Assembly (NCBI GenBank): GCA_028274465.1
Contig: CM051456.1
Coordinates: forward strand, 67,070,753-67,134,752
Origin: Plantago ovata
Taxonomy: Eukaryota > Streptophyta > Magnoliopsida > Lamiales > Plantaginaceae
DNA length: 64,000 bases
Reading direction: 5' to 3'
A model generated the notes under the pieces. That model saw only the letters and a program-made list of their open reading frames with translations, was not told the DNA's origin and did not search any database. Within the stretch, counting starts at the first letter, position 1. Each line of letters begins with the position of its first letter. The position numbers were made by a program, and so were the translations under genes. This document shows positions 33,423 through 46,058 of this stretch, piece after piece.

Positions 33423-34328
33423 TTCTTTTTATAGAGAAGAAAATGTGTACGAAAAAGATAGTTTGCTTTTTGACCGGAGGTACAGTAGATTCAGGCTAAA
33501 ATTTGCAGAGAAAGGAAATGTGAGTTAAAGAATTTTGTCATTTCTCTAACTCCTTCGTTATATAGTGTCTCTGATGTGTGAGAAACTCAATCGATTTGAG
33601 ATCTCAGCAAGGGTAAAACAGAGAAACACAGGCGTTAGTGGAGCCTTTGCATTGAATGCGTAGTGGCCCACTAACTAAAACCGTCAGAGCATTCTCTCTC
33701 TTTGTTTTATTAACCGTTAAATCAATAACTCCTTTTAATCAATGGCCACGAATGTATTTCATGTCATGATTATTACGAGTTTATCTGTGCCCGATTAACG
33801 TCACAAATTGATTTTACCGAGTTTTAAGGGATTAGAATTCTTGCTGAAATAGACAAGAATCTTTTCAGCGAGTTTGCATTAATAGCCTAGATACTTGCTG
33901 AAAGTTCCCCCTTACTTAGATATCTCATATTTTCTTACGTTTAAAAGATATTTCTGATTTCCCGTTTCAGTAAATTCTTTTGTACTTGAGATATTCGTTG
34001 GTAAAATCTAAGAAATGAGTTTTGCTCTTTTTCTGAGTTCCCGTCTCAGAATATTCCCTTGATAATTGAATACCTGTTTCAGTATCTTTGATTGTCTGAA
34101 TGCCTGTTTCAGCAATCCTTAAGGTTTTTCTCTTACTGAGTGCCTGTCTCAGCAAGTGATCAAGTTTCCTAACAAATACCCGTTTTGAATGAATTACTTG
34201 TTGAATGCCTGTTTCAGCAAACATGTAGTGACCTATCATTTCTTAGAAGAAATTAGTAGACGGAGCTTTTAAGTAAGAATACCTTGGCTTGCTGAATACC
34301 TGTTTCAGCATTCTGCCAAATGTATCCT
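33423..34328 (-). repeat. Pol-env spacer of unit G with palindrome array
   Basis: Noncoding spacer with seven copies (33954-34313) of a 17-bp palindrome: CTGAN, a 7-nt loop like ACAGGCA, and N'TCAG on the minus strand. In unit G some arms have decayed. The segment next to the env-like ATG (33423-33600) holds a TATATAG (about 33560) and a short leader and could be an internal promoter. Confidence 0.7.
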
Positions 34329-34455
34329 TTATTGAGGTAGTTCAATCAATCCAAGGTTATACCTTAGCATTGCGAACCTATTATCTGGTAGGGGCTTGGT
34401 AAAGATGTCAGCAAGCTGATCATCAGTGACTACTTTCACAACCTCAATATCTCCT
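34329..34455 (-). pseudogene. Copia pol C-terminal remnant (unit G)
   Basis: The last 42 codons of RNase H/pol on the minus strand ([19 protein letters not shown]; stop TAA at 34329-34331), identical in frame to the pol end of H (51213). It is cut at 34456, where env-like sequence of unit H begins. Confidence 0.85.
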
Positions 34456-35769
34456 TTTTCCCCTGAGACATGGATTGCAACATCGGAGTGATGTGCAGAG
34501 AATAGAACTCATTGCAGTTTTCAGCAAGAGTACTTAAGCTGTTATACTTCATGATGACTTGTTGCTGATCAGAAGTCGTTTTTGACAACTCTTTTTGAAT
34601 ACTCACCATGTTCTCTTCATGTCTTTACTCTGTTGCGGCCTTATCATCCATGAAAGTCTGAGCCTTCACTAGAGCGGTGTTTGCTAGCTTGAGTGCTTGA
34701 CTTACATCTTCTTCATAGCTCAACTCCTGGGAACGACACTAGGTTTGGGGTCAAGGAATGAACTTTTAGTTCTGAAGCAAACTGATCATCCTTCATCAGC
34801 AATTCTCCTCTCAGATCATCGTCTATATCATTTATGTAGTCAGGAGGAGGAATTTGAACCACTTTGGGATCTCTCTTGGATTGTTCATCCTCATTTGCTG
34901 ATAAATCATTGTCATCCTCAGATTCATCAAGGTCAGCAACCTTGGAACCTAAGTCAGCAGCTTCATTTCCTTTTAGTTGAGTGGTTGCTGATGGCAACAC
35001 TTCAGACTCAACAACTGGAGTTTCACCAGTAGTTAGTTTTAATTGAGTAGTTTCTGAGGGCAACGTTTGAGACTCAATTACTGGAGTTTCGCCAGTAGTT
35101 AGTTTTAATTGAGTAGTTGCTGAGGGCAACGTTTGAGACTCAATTACTGGAGTTTCGCCAGTAGTAAGTGAAAGGGAGGGGACTTCCTTTGGTTTTACTC
35201 CTGAAGATTGACCAATTTCTAGATCTTGCGTATGCCTTGCATGGATCAAGAGACTGTTCTGTAGAGCGCGTTGGTAATCTTCATCCAATTCATCTTCATC
35301 CAATTCATCTTCATCTTCATCAGTGACCTTGGCATCAGAAAGTTGGCTTTTGCCATGTTTCAAGGCAGCTCGCTTTCTGGCATATTCTTCTTCAGTATCA
35401 GCACCTTGTACAGGTGCTTGATTTTCAGCATCAGCAGGAGCAGGTTGAGATTCATGCTGAGGTTGTGGTTGATCAGCTTGCTGATTGTCTTGTGGTTCAG
35501 TTTCAGCAACTGTTATTTTTAAACCACCAGCATCAGGACTTGGACCTTGATTGTCATCGTCGTCATCTTTCTTGTCCTTTGAATCTTTCCCTTCATCATC
35601 ACTGGGATCAGTCGGAATGTTTTCATCTTCTTCCTCTTCATCATCATTAGTCAGAATTACTAGCTCGAGATGCTTGTATAAAGAAACACTCGTTACTTCC
35701 TCTTCCTCATTTATTTTGTGGGGATCAGCCACCACGGGTACAAATGAACCCTTGAGCATCACAGCTTGT
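34456..35769 (-). pseudogene. Env-like ORF C-terminal part, unit H
   Basis: Matches 29146-30660 of unit G: acidic block (DDEEEEDENIPTDPSD), three 22-residue repeats, and the region to about VSFPG. Relative to G about 180 bp are missing between 34720 and the region matching 29400-29580. The minus-strand 3' end joins pol sequence at 34456. The 5' end is interrupted at 35770 by element A and continues at 47528. Confidence 0.8.
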
Positions 35770-37084
35770 TGATGAACGCGGATTTGTCGGTTCCGGATTC
35801 AGCAAATAATATTTGTTATTTAGCCAAAGGCAATCCACAACTACAACGAAAACCGTAGTGTGGTAGTAGAATGACTCGAGTGTCGTTCTCTCAGGACTAT
35901 AACTAGCTTTATCAAATCCAATTTAGAATATAAAAACAGCAAACAGATAGCAAAGGGGTTTCTAGTAGATAATGGAGATTGGTGATAGTATGATCCTTCT
36001 TAGCATAACGGGTCGATAATCATGCATAAATTCCTCGGTCTTGCATGGAGATCTTTGAATCAATCTAGTGTCCTGTTGCAATTATTAAGCACTACGAAGA
36101 TAATTGGTCTGACAAGTCAATCACTATTGTCCTAATGTGTTTCGTAATTATTCAACACTACAAAGATAAACTCGCGAACAGGTCGACGAGGGTCCAATTG
36201 TGCATAATAATTAATACAACATACGAGAATTTAGGCTGTGCCTGATCAACGAAATAAAGCAATGACACGGAGTATAATATGCGATATAGCCATTAGCATG
36301 GTTATCTTCCCTTCGCTAAGAATTCACATACTACCACCAATGATAAGTTTAGCTACTCATAATAGGCATGCAATCAACAGAAATCATAGAAGAAAACATG
36401 TTAAAAAAATATAATAAAATAAGTAGAATAAAACTGTAAGATACAAAGTTACCGAAGGTTGTCAATCTCCGGATGATTGCGATCCTACGAGCTCCAAACT
36501 GCTATGAAAAAGAGTCCCCTAAGCTACGGACCCCCAGAACAGGCTCTGGGAACTCCCTACTTAAAACTACAGAGAGAGGCGAGAAAGTAGGTCTGGAAAG
36601 ATATGAATTTCGGAGAAAACTGAGCAACTATATATAGGCCTCGAAATATTGTGGGGCGGTTAGCCCCACACACGGGGCGGTTCGCCCGGTGTGGGGCGGT
36701 TTGCCCCACGTCTGGGGCGGTTAGCCCCAAAGAAAATTTCGCGGAATTCCGCATTTTCGATGCGTTTTTGGATTTCTTCCCCTTTTCGGACTCGGTTTCT
36801 GACTTCTAGTAGCCTTCTAACCTCCAGATTCGACCCCTAGACTCCAAATCCTATATGGAAACCTTCGGATACTCCAAATAGGCTTCTGGAACACCAATTC
36901 CTTGTCAACTTCAATATAATTGCCCGGAAATCCTCGATTTTCAACCAAAACCTGTAAAATAAAATCTAAAGGGAAACGTGACACTATTCTAATAAAATGC
37001 ACTAAAATATAGCTAAATTAACATAGAGGCTAGCTAAAATAGGTGAAAAAGACTCGAATGAAAGTGTAAAATACACATTCATCA
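35770..37084 (-). repeat. 3' LTR of element A
   Basis: 1315 bp, same length as its partner. Minus-strand start TGATGAATGTGTATTTTA at 37084. It contains a TATATATAG TATA box (36628-36636) and, upstream of it in element sense, four GGGGCGGTTNGCCCC-type palindromes (36652-36732). Confidence 0.9.
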
Positions 37085-38742
37085 AACTCCCCAAACCGAA
37101 CCTTTGCTTGTCCTCAAGCAACTAAGCTAGACTCTAATGCAAAAAACAATGCAAGACACAAAATGGAGTCTCATGCCAAATAAAATGAACTAATCTACTG
37201 AATCTATCAAATAACATATGAACAAAAACCATATAAATCAAAGCATGAATATAGGTTGAAGAATACCTCGATTGACTTATACACATCCACATAAGCACTT
37301 ATGTGAAGACAAGATAGTCTCTCGTAACATTCTCTACCTGGACCTAGTCAGTGACGACGTAACGAAGCATGCTAAGATACGAACGGTTGTCCCGTGCCTA
37401 TGAAACTGAGGACTTACTGCTGTTCCACCATGTTAAGACTTTCCCTCAAAGAGGTCGAACCAGTACTGGCTCTCATCAAACGAAGGAGGGTTCCCTATAA
37501 AAGATAACACTCCCCTATTCTACCCATCTCTAAAGAAAGTCTTAAGCTATTCACCACTTCCTGAATGGCAGGACGAGGGTGGTCTAGAACAGATGACACT
37601 CAAGACAAAAAGATAAAAAAATAGAAAATTACAACACGATTACGAACATTACAAGAATTGAAAATAAGACTCAACACCTTACTAAACTCCTATTTGTCTT
37701 TTCTTTTTTGGACCCTTCTTTGGCTTTTTTTGGGTCTTTTCTTTTTTTTCTTTTTTTTCTTTCCATATTTTTTCTTTTTCTTTTTCTCTTTTTTTTTTTG
37801 GAATTTTTCTTTCTTTTTTTCGATTTTTTTTTCTAGCCAGCAGTAGCATAACAAAAAGAGAAACAAAATGACTCACACGACTTCCCCAAACCTATTCGAA
37901 AGAATAGGTTGGAGTACAAAATTTACGGAAAATGAAAAATAAACTCACGATACAGAAATGAAAAACGAAAACAAGTCTAAGATGGTGCAACCCCCTCCCC
38001 AAACCTATTCGGAACAATAGGTTATAAACAAAGGATCACACAACCTTACACTACCTTCTTCCTAGGCATTTAGCAATCTCAAAGCATGGTGAAGACTTGT
38101 TGCCTCTTAGGTACATAATTACTCGGGAAACAACCATAAGACCCTAACATGCATCATCCTATTATAAAGGCCTTCGTGAACCGCAGTAGAGAAAACACCA
38201 CTAAGTGATGTCGAGACTACCGAGCTCAACTAAGTACAATACATAAATGTGACAGGCCAGGCGAGAAAAACCTCAAAACAAATTCATAGAGATGAAGCAT
38301 ACGATTAGTGGCATAGTTAGTTGATCTATCCAATAAAAAAGCTCAAAAAATTCGGCAATAAACTCCATATAAAACATGCAAGACTATCCTAGCAAAGTAG
38401 TAAACGTGCAAATGCAAAAAATTTCACGAGTTTATCATAAGCAAGATAAGTATAGAGATAACCAGCGATAGCCTCCTCCCCAAACCTGAACGTCGTCGCT
38501 CGTCCCGAACGTCGAAAGTGGATCCAAGGTGAGAGCTAATGCTTGTATAAGTGACCTATAATACTCAATCAAACTCGTGAGATAAAATCTAAAGCGGTAA
38601 AGAAAGCGATTAAAGAAAGCGATAAAAGAAAGCGATAAAATCTCCGGGTTGCCTCCCGGATAGCGCCATTGTTTAAAGTCTTTGACTCGACTCCTGTCCG
38701 CGCCTATCTCTTCTTTCTGCGGGTACTAGACTTCCCTTTCAT
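37085..38742 (-). other. 3' region of element A
   Basis: Polypurine-like TTTGGGGAGTT next to the LTR, a purine tract (37690-37845), and twin hairpins at 37889-37910 and 38002-38023 (the second with a mutated loop and arm). Homologous to C2 and B up to about 38420. The part 38420-38742 follows the gag-pro stop and is shared only with C2 near 15560-15654. Confidence 0.7.
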
Positions 38743-39893
38743 CTATCTCCTCTCCGTGCCACGAACCTGTGAATAAGAAAGAATGTAGGCTGCAAGACCA
38801 CAGTAGTGAGTAGTGAAAGAATTATCAGGCGGATCAGATATGGCTTGCAACACATGTTGCTTGCGATCCACTTCAATAGTGCAAGTTCTTTGGCAGATGT
38901 CCATCACGGAGCGTAACTTAGTCAAGAACGTTCGTCCCAAGAGAATGACATCCCCCGTCCCAGGTGCAGACGCCGGCATAACTACAAAATTGGTGTATAC
39001 AGATGCTTCACCAATCTTGACCAACACATTTTTCACAACGCCTTCGGGTCTCACAAAGGATCCATCCGCCAGTTGCACAATAGCCCTATGGTCAGATAGT
39101 TCTCCAAGGTTACTCTTCTCAAACACATTCAAAGGGAGCACGTTGGAATAAGATCCCGTGTCTAGTGTGGCACGGACATCTTCAAGTTCGCCAATTCCGA
39201 CCTTAACATCGAAACTTTGAGGGAGTGGCTCGAGATTCTCTTGCTTCTTTCCACTCTCATCAGTACCAAGGTCCTTCTCTTCTTCCTTGGCTAGTGGAGG
39301 CTCTTCATCCTTGTAACACTCGCACTTAGCAACTTGCTTAATGGTGATTTCCACTGGTTGATCTCCCGCCAAGTTGATCGACATGGACCCCTCAGTGCTG
39401 CTATGTAACTTCCCTTGCTCTCTACTAGCTCTAGCTTCCAATTGATCCAGACGAGCATTGATCTTTGCCGAATCCTCCTCGTATCTCTTCAAAAACACTT
39501 GGGTGAAATCCACCAATTTCTGTAAATTATCCAAGAGAGTTGCTGACTTGGATGTAGATGCTTCGTCCTTAGGAGTAGGATTACTACGGTTTCCCAAGTG
39601 AACATCTTCTCGTGCTAGATCTGATCTACACATATGAGCCCCATGCCCATAATTCTTGCACACCCTACATACCTCGTTGGAGAGAGAAGTTCCGATTAGG
39701 CCACTTAGAGCTTGCCTCATCTGATTGGCGAAACCTTCGAACCTATCGCCACTCACACCATTCACTTCATGCATTGGGATCTCCTGGTTTGTTGGGGCCT
39801 CAGGTCCACGACTTCTAACCATTGCTCTTGGATCTTGGATTGAGATCCTTTAGCAAGCCTTTTGAAACACGCCCATACATCCTCGGCGGTCTC
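38743..39893 (-). pseudogene. Gag C-terminus and protease of element A
   Basis: Minus-strand ORF of 359 codons. It contains a CCHC zinc knuckle (CRVCKNYGHGAHMC, C-x2-C-x4-H-x4-C), a coiled-coil stretch (KINARLDQLEARASREQ) and a retropepsin-like domain with catalytic LDTGSYSNVLP and the later LLGRTFL motif. It ends at GTERR. Bases 39823-39893 continue gag in another frame (EDVWACFKRLAKGSQ), so there is a frameshift near 39820. Element B interrupts gag at 39894. Confidence 0.85.
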
Positions 39894-41173
39894 TGATGAA
39901 TGTGTATTTTACACTTTCATTCGAGTCTTTTTCACCTAATTTAGCTATCCTCTATGATAATTTAGCTATATTTTAGTACATTTTATTAGAATAGTGTCAC
40001 GTTTCCCTTTAGATTTTATTTTACAGGTTTTGGTTGAAATTCGGAGATTTACGGGCAATTATATTGAAGTCTACAAGGAATTGGTGTTCCAGAAGCCTAT
40101 TTGGAGTATCTGAAGGTTTCCGGATAGGAATTGGAGTCTAGGGGTCGAATCTGGAGGTTAGAAGGCCATTAGAAGTCTGAAACCGAGTCCGAAAAGGTGA
40201 AGAAATCCAAATCCGCGTCGAAAAACGCGGAAATTCAGCGAAATATTGGGGGGCGAACCGCCCCGTGTCTCGGGCGAACCGCCACAGAGATATTTCGGGC
40301 CTATATATAGTTGCGAGTTTTCTCTCCGAAAATCATATCTTTCCAAGCCTACTTTCTCACCTCTCTCTATAGTTTTAGGGAGGAACTTCCCGGGGCCTGT
40401 CCTGGGAGTTCCATAGCTTAGGGGATACTTCTTCATAGCAGATTGGAGCGCGTAGGATCGCAATCATCCGGAGATTGACAACCTTCGGTAACTTTGTATC
40501 TTACAACTGTTATCTACTTATTTTATTTCTTTCAATATGTTTTCTTCTATGATTGCTATTGATTGCATGCACATTATGAGTAGCTAAATTTATCGTTGGT
40601 GGTAGTATGTGAATTCTTAGCGAGGGAAGATAATCATGCTAATGGCTATATCGCGCATTATACTCCGTGTCATTGCTTTATTTCGTTGATGAGTTGAACA
40701 CCAAAATTCTCGTATGTTGTATTGATCATTATGCACACTTGGACACTTGTCGGCCAATCAGACCAAATTATCTTCGTAGTGTTGAATGATTACGGAACAC
40801 AATAGGACGTTAGTTGTTGACAAGTCAGACCCATATTATCTTCGTAGTGCTTAATACTTGCAACAGGACCCAAGATTCATTCAAAGATCTCTATGCAAGA
40901 CCGAGGAGTTTATGCATGATTATCGACCCATTATGTTAAGAAGGACCATACTATCACCAACCTCCATTATCTGCTTGAAAACCCCCTATTGCTTTCTATC
41001 TGCTGTTTATATTTTCTTGTTAAATAGATAAAGCTAGTTATTATAGTCCTGAGAGAACGACACTCGAGTCATTCTACTACTACACTACGGTTTTCGTTGT
41101 AGTTGTGGATTGCCTTTGGCTAATTACAAATTTTATTTGGTTGAATCGGAACCCGACAAATTCCCGTTCATCA
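39894..41173 (+). repeat. 5' LTR of element B
   Basis: 1280 bp, TGATGAATG to TTCATCA. TATA box CTATATATAG at 40301-40310, preceded by two GGGCGAACCGCC palindromes (40248-40283). Leader and R-U5 follow to 41173. Confidence 0.92.
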
Positions 41174-41176
41174 AAT

Positions 41177-41194
41177 TGGCGCCGCTGCCGGGGA
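41177..41194 (+). other. Primer binding site of element B
   Basis: TGGCGCCGCTGCCGGGGA three bases after the LTR end, matching the 3' end of plant tRNA-Asp. Confidence 0.85.
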
Positions 41195-41425
41195 CTATAC
41201 TCCTTTTGTCTGTTTAATTTTTTTATATTTACAGCTTTAGATTCCTAATTCTATTAGTTTTAGTTTCCCTATTTAATCTCTCTCTGATACTACTTTCCTA
41301 GTCTGTTTCTAATTCTCCTTTCCTAGCCTTAGTAGTATTCGATATCTAGAAATATTCTCGATTTTCGAAATTTCTAACGAGGCTAATTTTTAGTTTTGAG
41401 TTACTCTTACTACAGACATACAGGT

Positions 41426-42750
41426 ATGATGTCCATGCGCGCTCGCATGACACCCCAATTCTCGCAGGTGAGGAGAGGATCATCCATATACCTGGAAGAC
41501 GAGTTAAGGAGGTATGAGGTGACGGAGTCCATGGTGAGGTACTTACCGAGGTACGAAGATGGAGTAGGGATGGACCCATGGAGTTTCATTCGATCCTATG
41601 AGGAGGAAATAGAAAGAATTCCAGCAGAAGGGTTTAATAAGGACCAATTGTGCAGAAAACTATTTTCTTTTGCTCTTGGGTATGAGCCGAGGCGTAGGAT
41701 TGCAAGGTTTGAACCAGGATCGCTGAAAACTTGGGGCCAAGTAGTAGAGGAGTTCTTGGCGCGGTTCATGCCTTATCATGAGACGATTGCCTTACGTGAT
41801 AGGATCCAATATTTCGAGCAAGGAGGGTATGAGCAGTTTTGTGACGCCTATGAACGTTTTGAGACGTATAAATGTGAGTGCCCCCATAACCGTTTCGAAG
41901 ATGGGGAGTTGATTTGGTGCTTCGTTGGTGGACTTCGTGAAGAGGAACGACTTAGAGTGGATCAGTTGAGCGGCGGTCTGGGAGAATGTACGGTCGACGA
42001 GGCAGAAGAAGTCCTCCGTAAGTACGCCAGAGGTTCAACACAATTCGATGAAGTCATACCAATTCACATCACCGCAAAGGAAGAAGATCGAGGTGAAGCA
42101 GGAAGCTCATCCGAGGAATATTTGAAACCGAAGAAATCAGTGAGGAAGATGCACATGCCGAGCAAGTTGAAGATGATCTTCGTATAGCAAAAGTTGTTGA
42201 AGAAGTTGAAGTAACTGAGCATCTTACGGAAGAATTCAGCTTGTTGAATTGTGCTGAAGTAGAAGAGGTTCGAGAACTTGAAGAGGAGAAAGGATTGGAA
42301 GGCGACGCCCCCCTGGAGGTGGGGGGCGAGTCGTCCAGCATGGGGGGAGAACCGCCTCCCATGACCAGTGAGCTGGACGACCCCAGCTCCCCTGTTTCTT
42401 TACTCCCAGACATTCGCATCAACCCAAAACCACTTCCTTCCGTTACTAATAAGGTTCTTAAGTACAAAGAGGTGAATCTACTTCTCCGAGGTGGAAAGCT
42501 TGACAAGCAAGATACACAGGAGCCACCACTAAACAAGCACCTCGATGAAGTCAAAGTGAATGTCCTCCTATTGATGAAGTCCTTATTGGATATGCCTGCA
42601 AAGCAAACCAGTCCATTCACCATGGTGAGATCTTTGAAGCTTCCTAGGTCTCTTTGCTACATCGGACCAAGAGAATGGCGGCCACCGTGGGGAGGTACTC
42701 TTGAGTCCATTCTTGAATACTCAGCCGACCGAGGCCAAACCGTTCGGTAA
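41426..42750 (+). pseudogene. Gag-like ORF of element B
   Basis: The first usable ATG is at 41426 (MMSMRARMTPQ). The N-terminal half is a Gag core (DPWSFIRSYEEEIERI; LKTWGQVVEEFLARFMPYHE; EQFCDAYERFETYKCECPHN). The second half is very acidic (EEVRELEEEKGLEGD), then Pro-rich. The ORF ends SADRGQTVR, nucleotides also present after the C2 ORF. One frameshift near 42120 separates the halves. The sequence differs strongly from the gag of element A despite shared LTRs and 3' region. No zinc knuckle or protease is visible. Confidence 0.75.
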
Positions 42751-44220
42751 CATCTAGTATCACTTTTTATTTACTCATTCTCTTTTGCTAGGGACTAGCT
42801 TAAGTTTCATGAGGGGGATGGGATGTGAACCATGATGCTAAGTATTGTTTGGCTTTGTGATGTTGAGTAGGATAGTCTTCTTTATTTTTTTTTAATTGCA
42901 TTTGCACGTTTACTGCTTTCCTAGGATAGTCTTGCATGTTTTATATGGAGTTTATTGGCGAATTTTTTGAACTTTTTTATTGGGTAGATCAACTAACTAT
43001 GCCATTAATCGTATCCTTCATCTCTATGAATTTGTTTGAGGTTTTTCTCGCTTGGCTTGTCACATTTATGTATTGCACTTAGTTAAGCATGGTAGTCTCG
43101 ACATCACTTAGTGGTGTTTTCTCTACTGCGGTTCACGAAGGCCTTTATAATAGGATGATGCATGATAGGGTCTTATGGTTGTTTTCCCGAGTAATTATGT
43201 ACCTAAGAGGCAACAAGTCTTCACCATGCTTTGAGATTGCTAAATGCCTAGGAAGGAGGTAGTGTGAGGTTGTGTGATCCTTTGTTTATAACCTATTCTT
43301 CCGAATAGGTTTGGGGAGGGGGTTACACTATCATAGACTTGTTTCTGTTTTTCATTCTTCGTACCGTGAGTCTATTTTTCCTTTTTTCGTGAATTTTGTA
43401 CTCCAACCTATTCTTTCGAATAGGTTTGGGGAAGTCGTGTGAGTCATTTTATTTCTCTTTTTGTTATGCTACTGCTGGCTAGAAAAAAAATCGAAAAAAA
43501 AAAAAAGAGAAAATTCCAGAAAAAAGAGAAAAAGAAAAGAAGAAAAAGAATCTGGAAAGAAAAAAAAAGAAAAAAAAAGACCCCAAAAAGCAAAGAAGGG
43601 TCCAAAAAATAAGCCAAATAGCAGTTTAGCAAAGTTTGAGTCTTTTCCATTTTTCGTATTGTTCGTAATCGTGTTTTTCTATTTTTTATCTTTTTTGTCT
43701 TGAGTGTCATCTGTTCTAGACCACCCTCGTCCTGCCATTCAGGAAGTGGTGAATAGCTTAAGACTTTACTTGAGAGATGGGTAGAATAGGGGAGTGTTAT
43801 CTTTTATAGGGAACCCTCCTTCGTTTGATGAGAGCCAGTACTGGTTCGACCTCTTTTGAGGAAAAGTCTTAACATGGTGGAACAGCAGTAAGTCCTCAGT
43901 TTCATAGGCACGGGGCAACCATTCGTATCTTAGCATGCATCATTACGTCGTCACTGACTAGGTCCAGGTAGAGAATGTTACGAGAGACTATCTTGTTTTG
44001 ACATAAGTGCTTATGTGGATGTGTATAAGTCAATCGAGGTATTCTTCAACCTATATTCATGCTTTGATTTATATGGTTTTTGTTCATATGTTATTTGGTA
44101 GATTCAGTAATTTAATTCATTTTATTTGGCATGAAACTCCATTTTTGAGTCTTGCATGTTTTTTGTATTAGAGTCTAGCTTAGTTGCTTGAGGACAAGCA
44201 AAGGTTCGGTTTGGGGAGTT
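42751..44220 (+). other. 3' region of element B
   Basis: Noncoding, shared with C2 and A. Twin hairpins at 43290-43311 and 43405-43426 (arms AACCTATTC/GAATAGGTT), each followed by TTTGGGGA. A purine tract (43480-43620) and a polypurine tract TTTGGGGAGTT lie before the 3' LTR. Confidence 0.75.
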
Positions 44221-45480
44221 TGATGAATGTGTATTTTACACTTTCATTCGAGTCTTTTTCACCTAATTTAGCTATCCTCTATGATAATTTAGCTATATTT
44301 TAGTACATTTTATTAGAATAGTGTCACGTTTCCCTTTAGATTTTATTTTACAGGTTTTGGTTGAAATTCGGAGATTTACGGGCAATTATATTGAAGTCTA
44401 CAAGGAATTGGTGTTCCAGAAGCCTATTTGGAGTATCTGAAGGTTTCCGGATAGGAATTGGAGTCTAGGGGTCGAATCTGGAGGTTAGAAGGCCATTAGA
44501 AGTCTGAAACCGAGTCCGAAAAGGTGAAGAAATCCAAATCCGCGCCGAAAAACGCGGAAATTCTGCGAAATACTGGGGGGCGAACCGCGCCGTGTCTCGG
44601 GCGAACCGCCACAGAGATATTTCGGGCCTATATATAGTTGCGAGTTTTCTCTCCTAGCCTACTTTCTCACCTCTCTCTATAGTTTTAGGGAGGAACTTCC
44701 CGGGGCCTGTCCTGGGAGTTCCATAGCTTAGGGGATACTTCTTCATAGCAGATTGGAGCGCGTAGGATCGCAATGATCCGGAGATTGACAACCTTCGGTA
44801 ACTTTGTATCTTACAACTGTTATCTACTTATTTTATTTCTTTCAATATGTTTTCTTCTATGATTGCTATTGATTGCATGCACATTATGAGTAGCTAAATT
44901 TATCGTTGGTGGTTGTATGTGAATTCTTAGCGAGGGAAAATAATCATGCTAATGGCTATATCGCGCATTATACTCCGTGTCATTGCTTTATTTCGTTGAT
45001 GAGTTGAACACCAAAATTCTCGTATGTTGTATTGATCATTATGCACACTTGGACACTTGTCGGCGAATCAGACCAAATTATCTTCGTAGTGTTGAATGAT
45101 TACGGAATACAATAGGACGTTAGTTGTTGACAAGTCAGACCCATATTATCTTCGTAGTGCTTAATACTTGCAACAGGACCCAAGATTCATTCAAAGATCT
45201 CTATGCAAGACCGAGGAATTTATGCATGATTATCGACCCATTATGTTAAGAAGGACCATACTATCACCAACCTCCATTATCTGCTTGAAAACCCCCTATT
45301 GCTTTCTATCTACTGTTTATATTTTCTTGTTAAATAGATAAAGCTAGTTATAGTCCTGAGAGAACGACACTCGAGTCATTCTACTACTACACTACGGTTT
45401 TCGTTGTAGTTGTGGATTGCCTTTGGCTAATTACAAATTTTATTTGCTTGAATCGGAACCCGACAAATTCCCGTTCATCA
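44221..45480 (+). repeat. 3' LTR of element B
   Basis: 1260 bp. It differs from the 5' LTR by about a dozen substitutions, an 18-bp deletion near 44655 and a 3-bp deletion near 45350. TATA box at 44628-44636. Confidence 0.92.
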
Positions 45481-45485
45481 GTCTC

Positions 45486-46058
45486 TTCCCAGATAGTACC
45501 ACGGCATTGGAAATCCACCACCTGTTGACTCTCATATGTGAGTCCATTGTAGAAGTGTTGGACAAGATCAGGAAGCCCAAAACCATGGTGTGGACACTTG
45601 TGCATGAGGTCCTTGAACCTCTCGAAAGCGGTGTAGATGGTCTCATTATAGTCCTGTTTGAATCCTGTGATTTGCGCCTTAAGCGCGGTAGTCAATGTGT
45701 GAGGAAAGTATTTCTCCATAAAAGCAGACTACACCTTGTCCCAGGTGTCTTGTGATCCGGCTTCCAGAGAGCCTAACCATGCCTTGGCTTTATCACCAAG
45801 CCCCATAGCAAAAACCTTCATCCTTAGCTCATCGTCCGTTATCCCTGCTCCGTGCCTTGGAAGATTGTTGATAAAATCGTCAATATCATTCAGGTATCCC
45901 ATAACATCTTTCCTAGCCAACCCATAGAACCTCGGGAGTTGCTGGTACATGCAACTTTTAATTTCCAAATCTCGAGTTGCAGCAGAAAGAACAATAGCCG
46001 GACCTCTCATCAGTGCTTTGTTGGGTTGAACCCATGATTTCAAAAGTGGGCGAGCCAT
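45486..46058 (-). pseudogene. Gag N-terminal part of element A
   Basis: Minus strand from ATG at 46058 (MARPLLKSW). It has the Athila/Tat-type Gag core: FYGLARKDVMGYLNDIDDF, KAKAWLGSL, then KYFPHTLTTALKAQI and ETIYTAFERFKDLMHKCPHH. The frame is interrupted by a single in-frame TAG at about 45727 between WDKV and SAF; the frame is otherwise the same on both sides. The 3' part of gag lies beyond element B at 39893 and below. Confidence 0.85.

Larger units (their letters stand above)
39894..45480 (+). mobile_element. Element B, non-autonomous Gypsy LTR retrotransposon
   Basis: LTRs at 39894-41173 and 44221-45480, flanked by the direct repeat GTCTC (39889-39893 and 45481-45485), inserted in gag of element A in opposite orientation. 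The internal region is about 3.05 kb with an Asp-type primer site, one gag-like ORF and a 3' region shared with A and C2. No protease, RT, RNase H or integrase. By eye the LTRs differ at about a dozen sites plus two small deletions, so B is younger than A, as nesting requires. Confidence 0.92.

Noticed and set aside
41346..42623. Minus-strand Ser-rich ORF in element B
   Set aside because: Antisense of the acidic gag-like ORF; no domain and the opposite orientation to the element.
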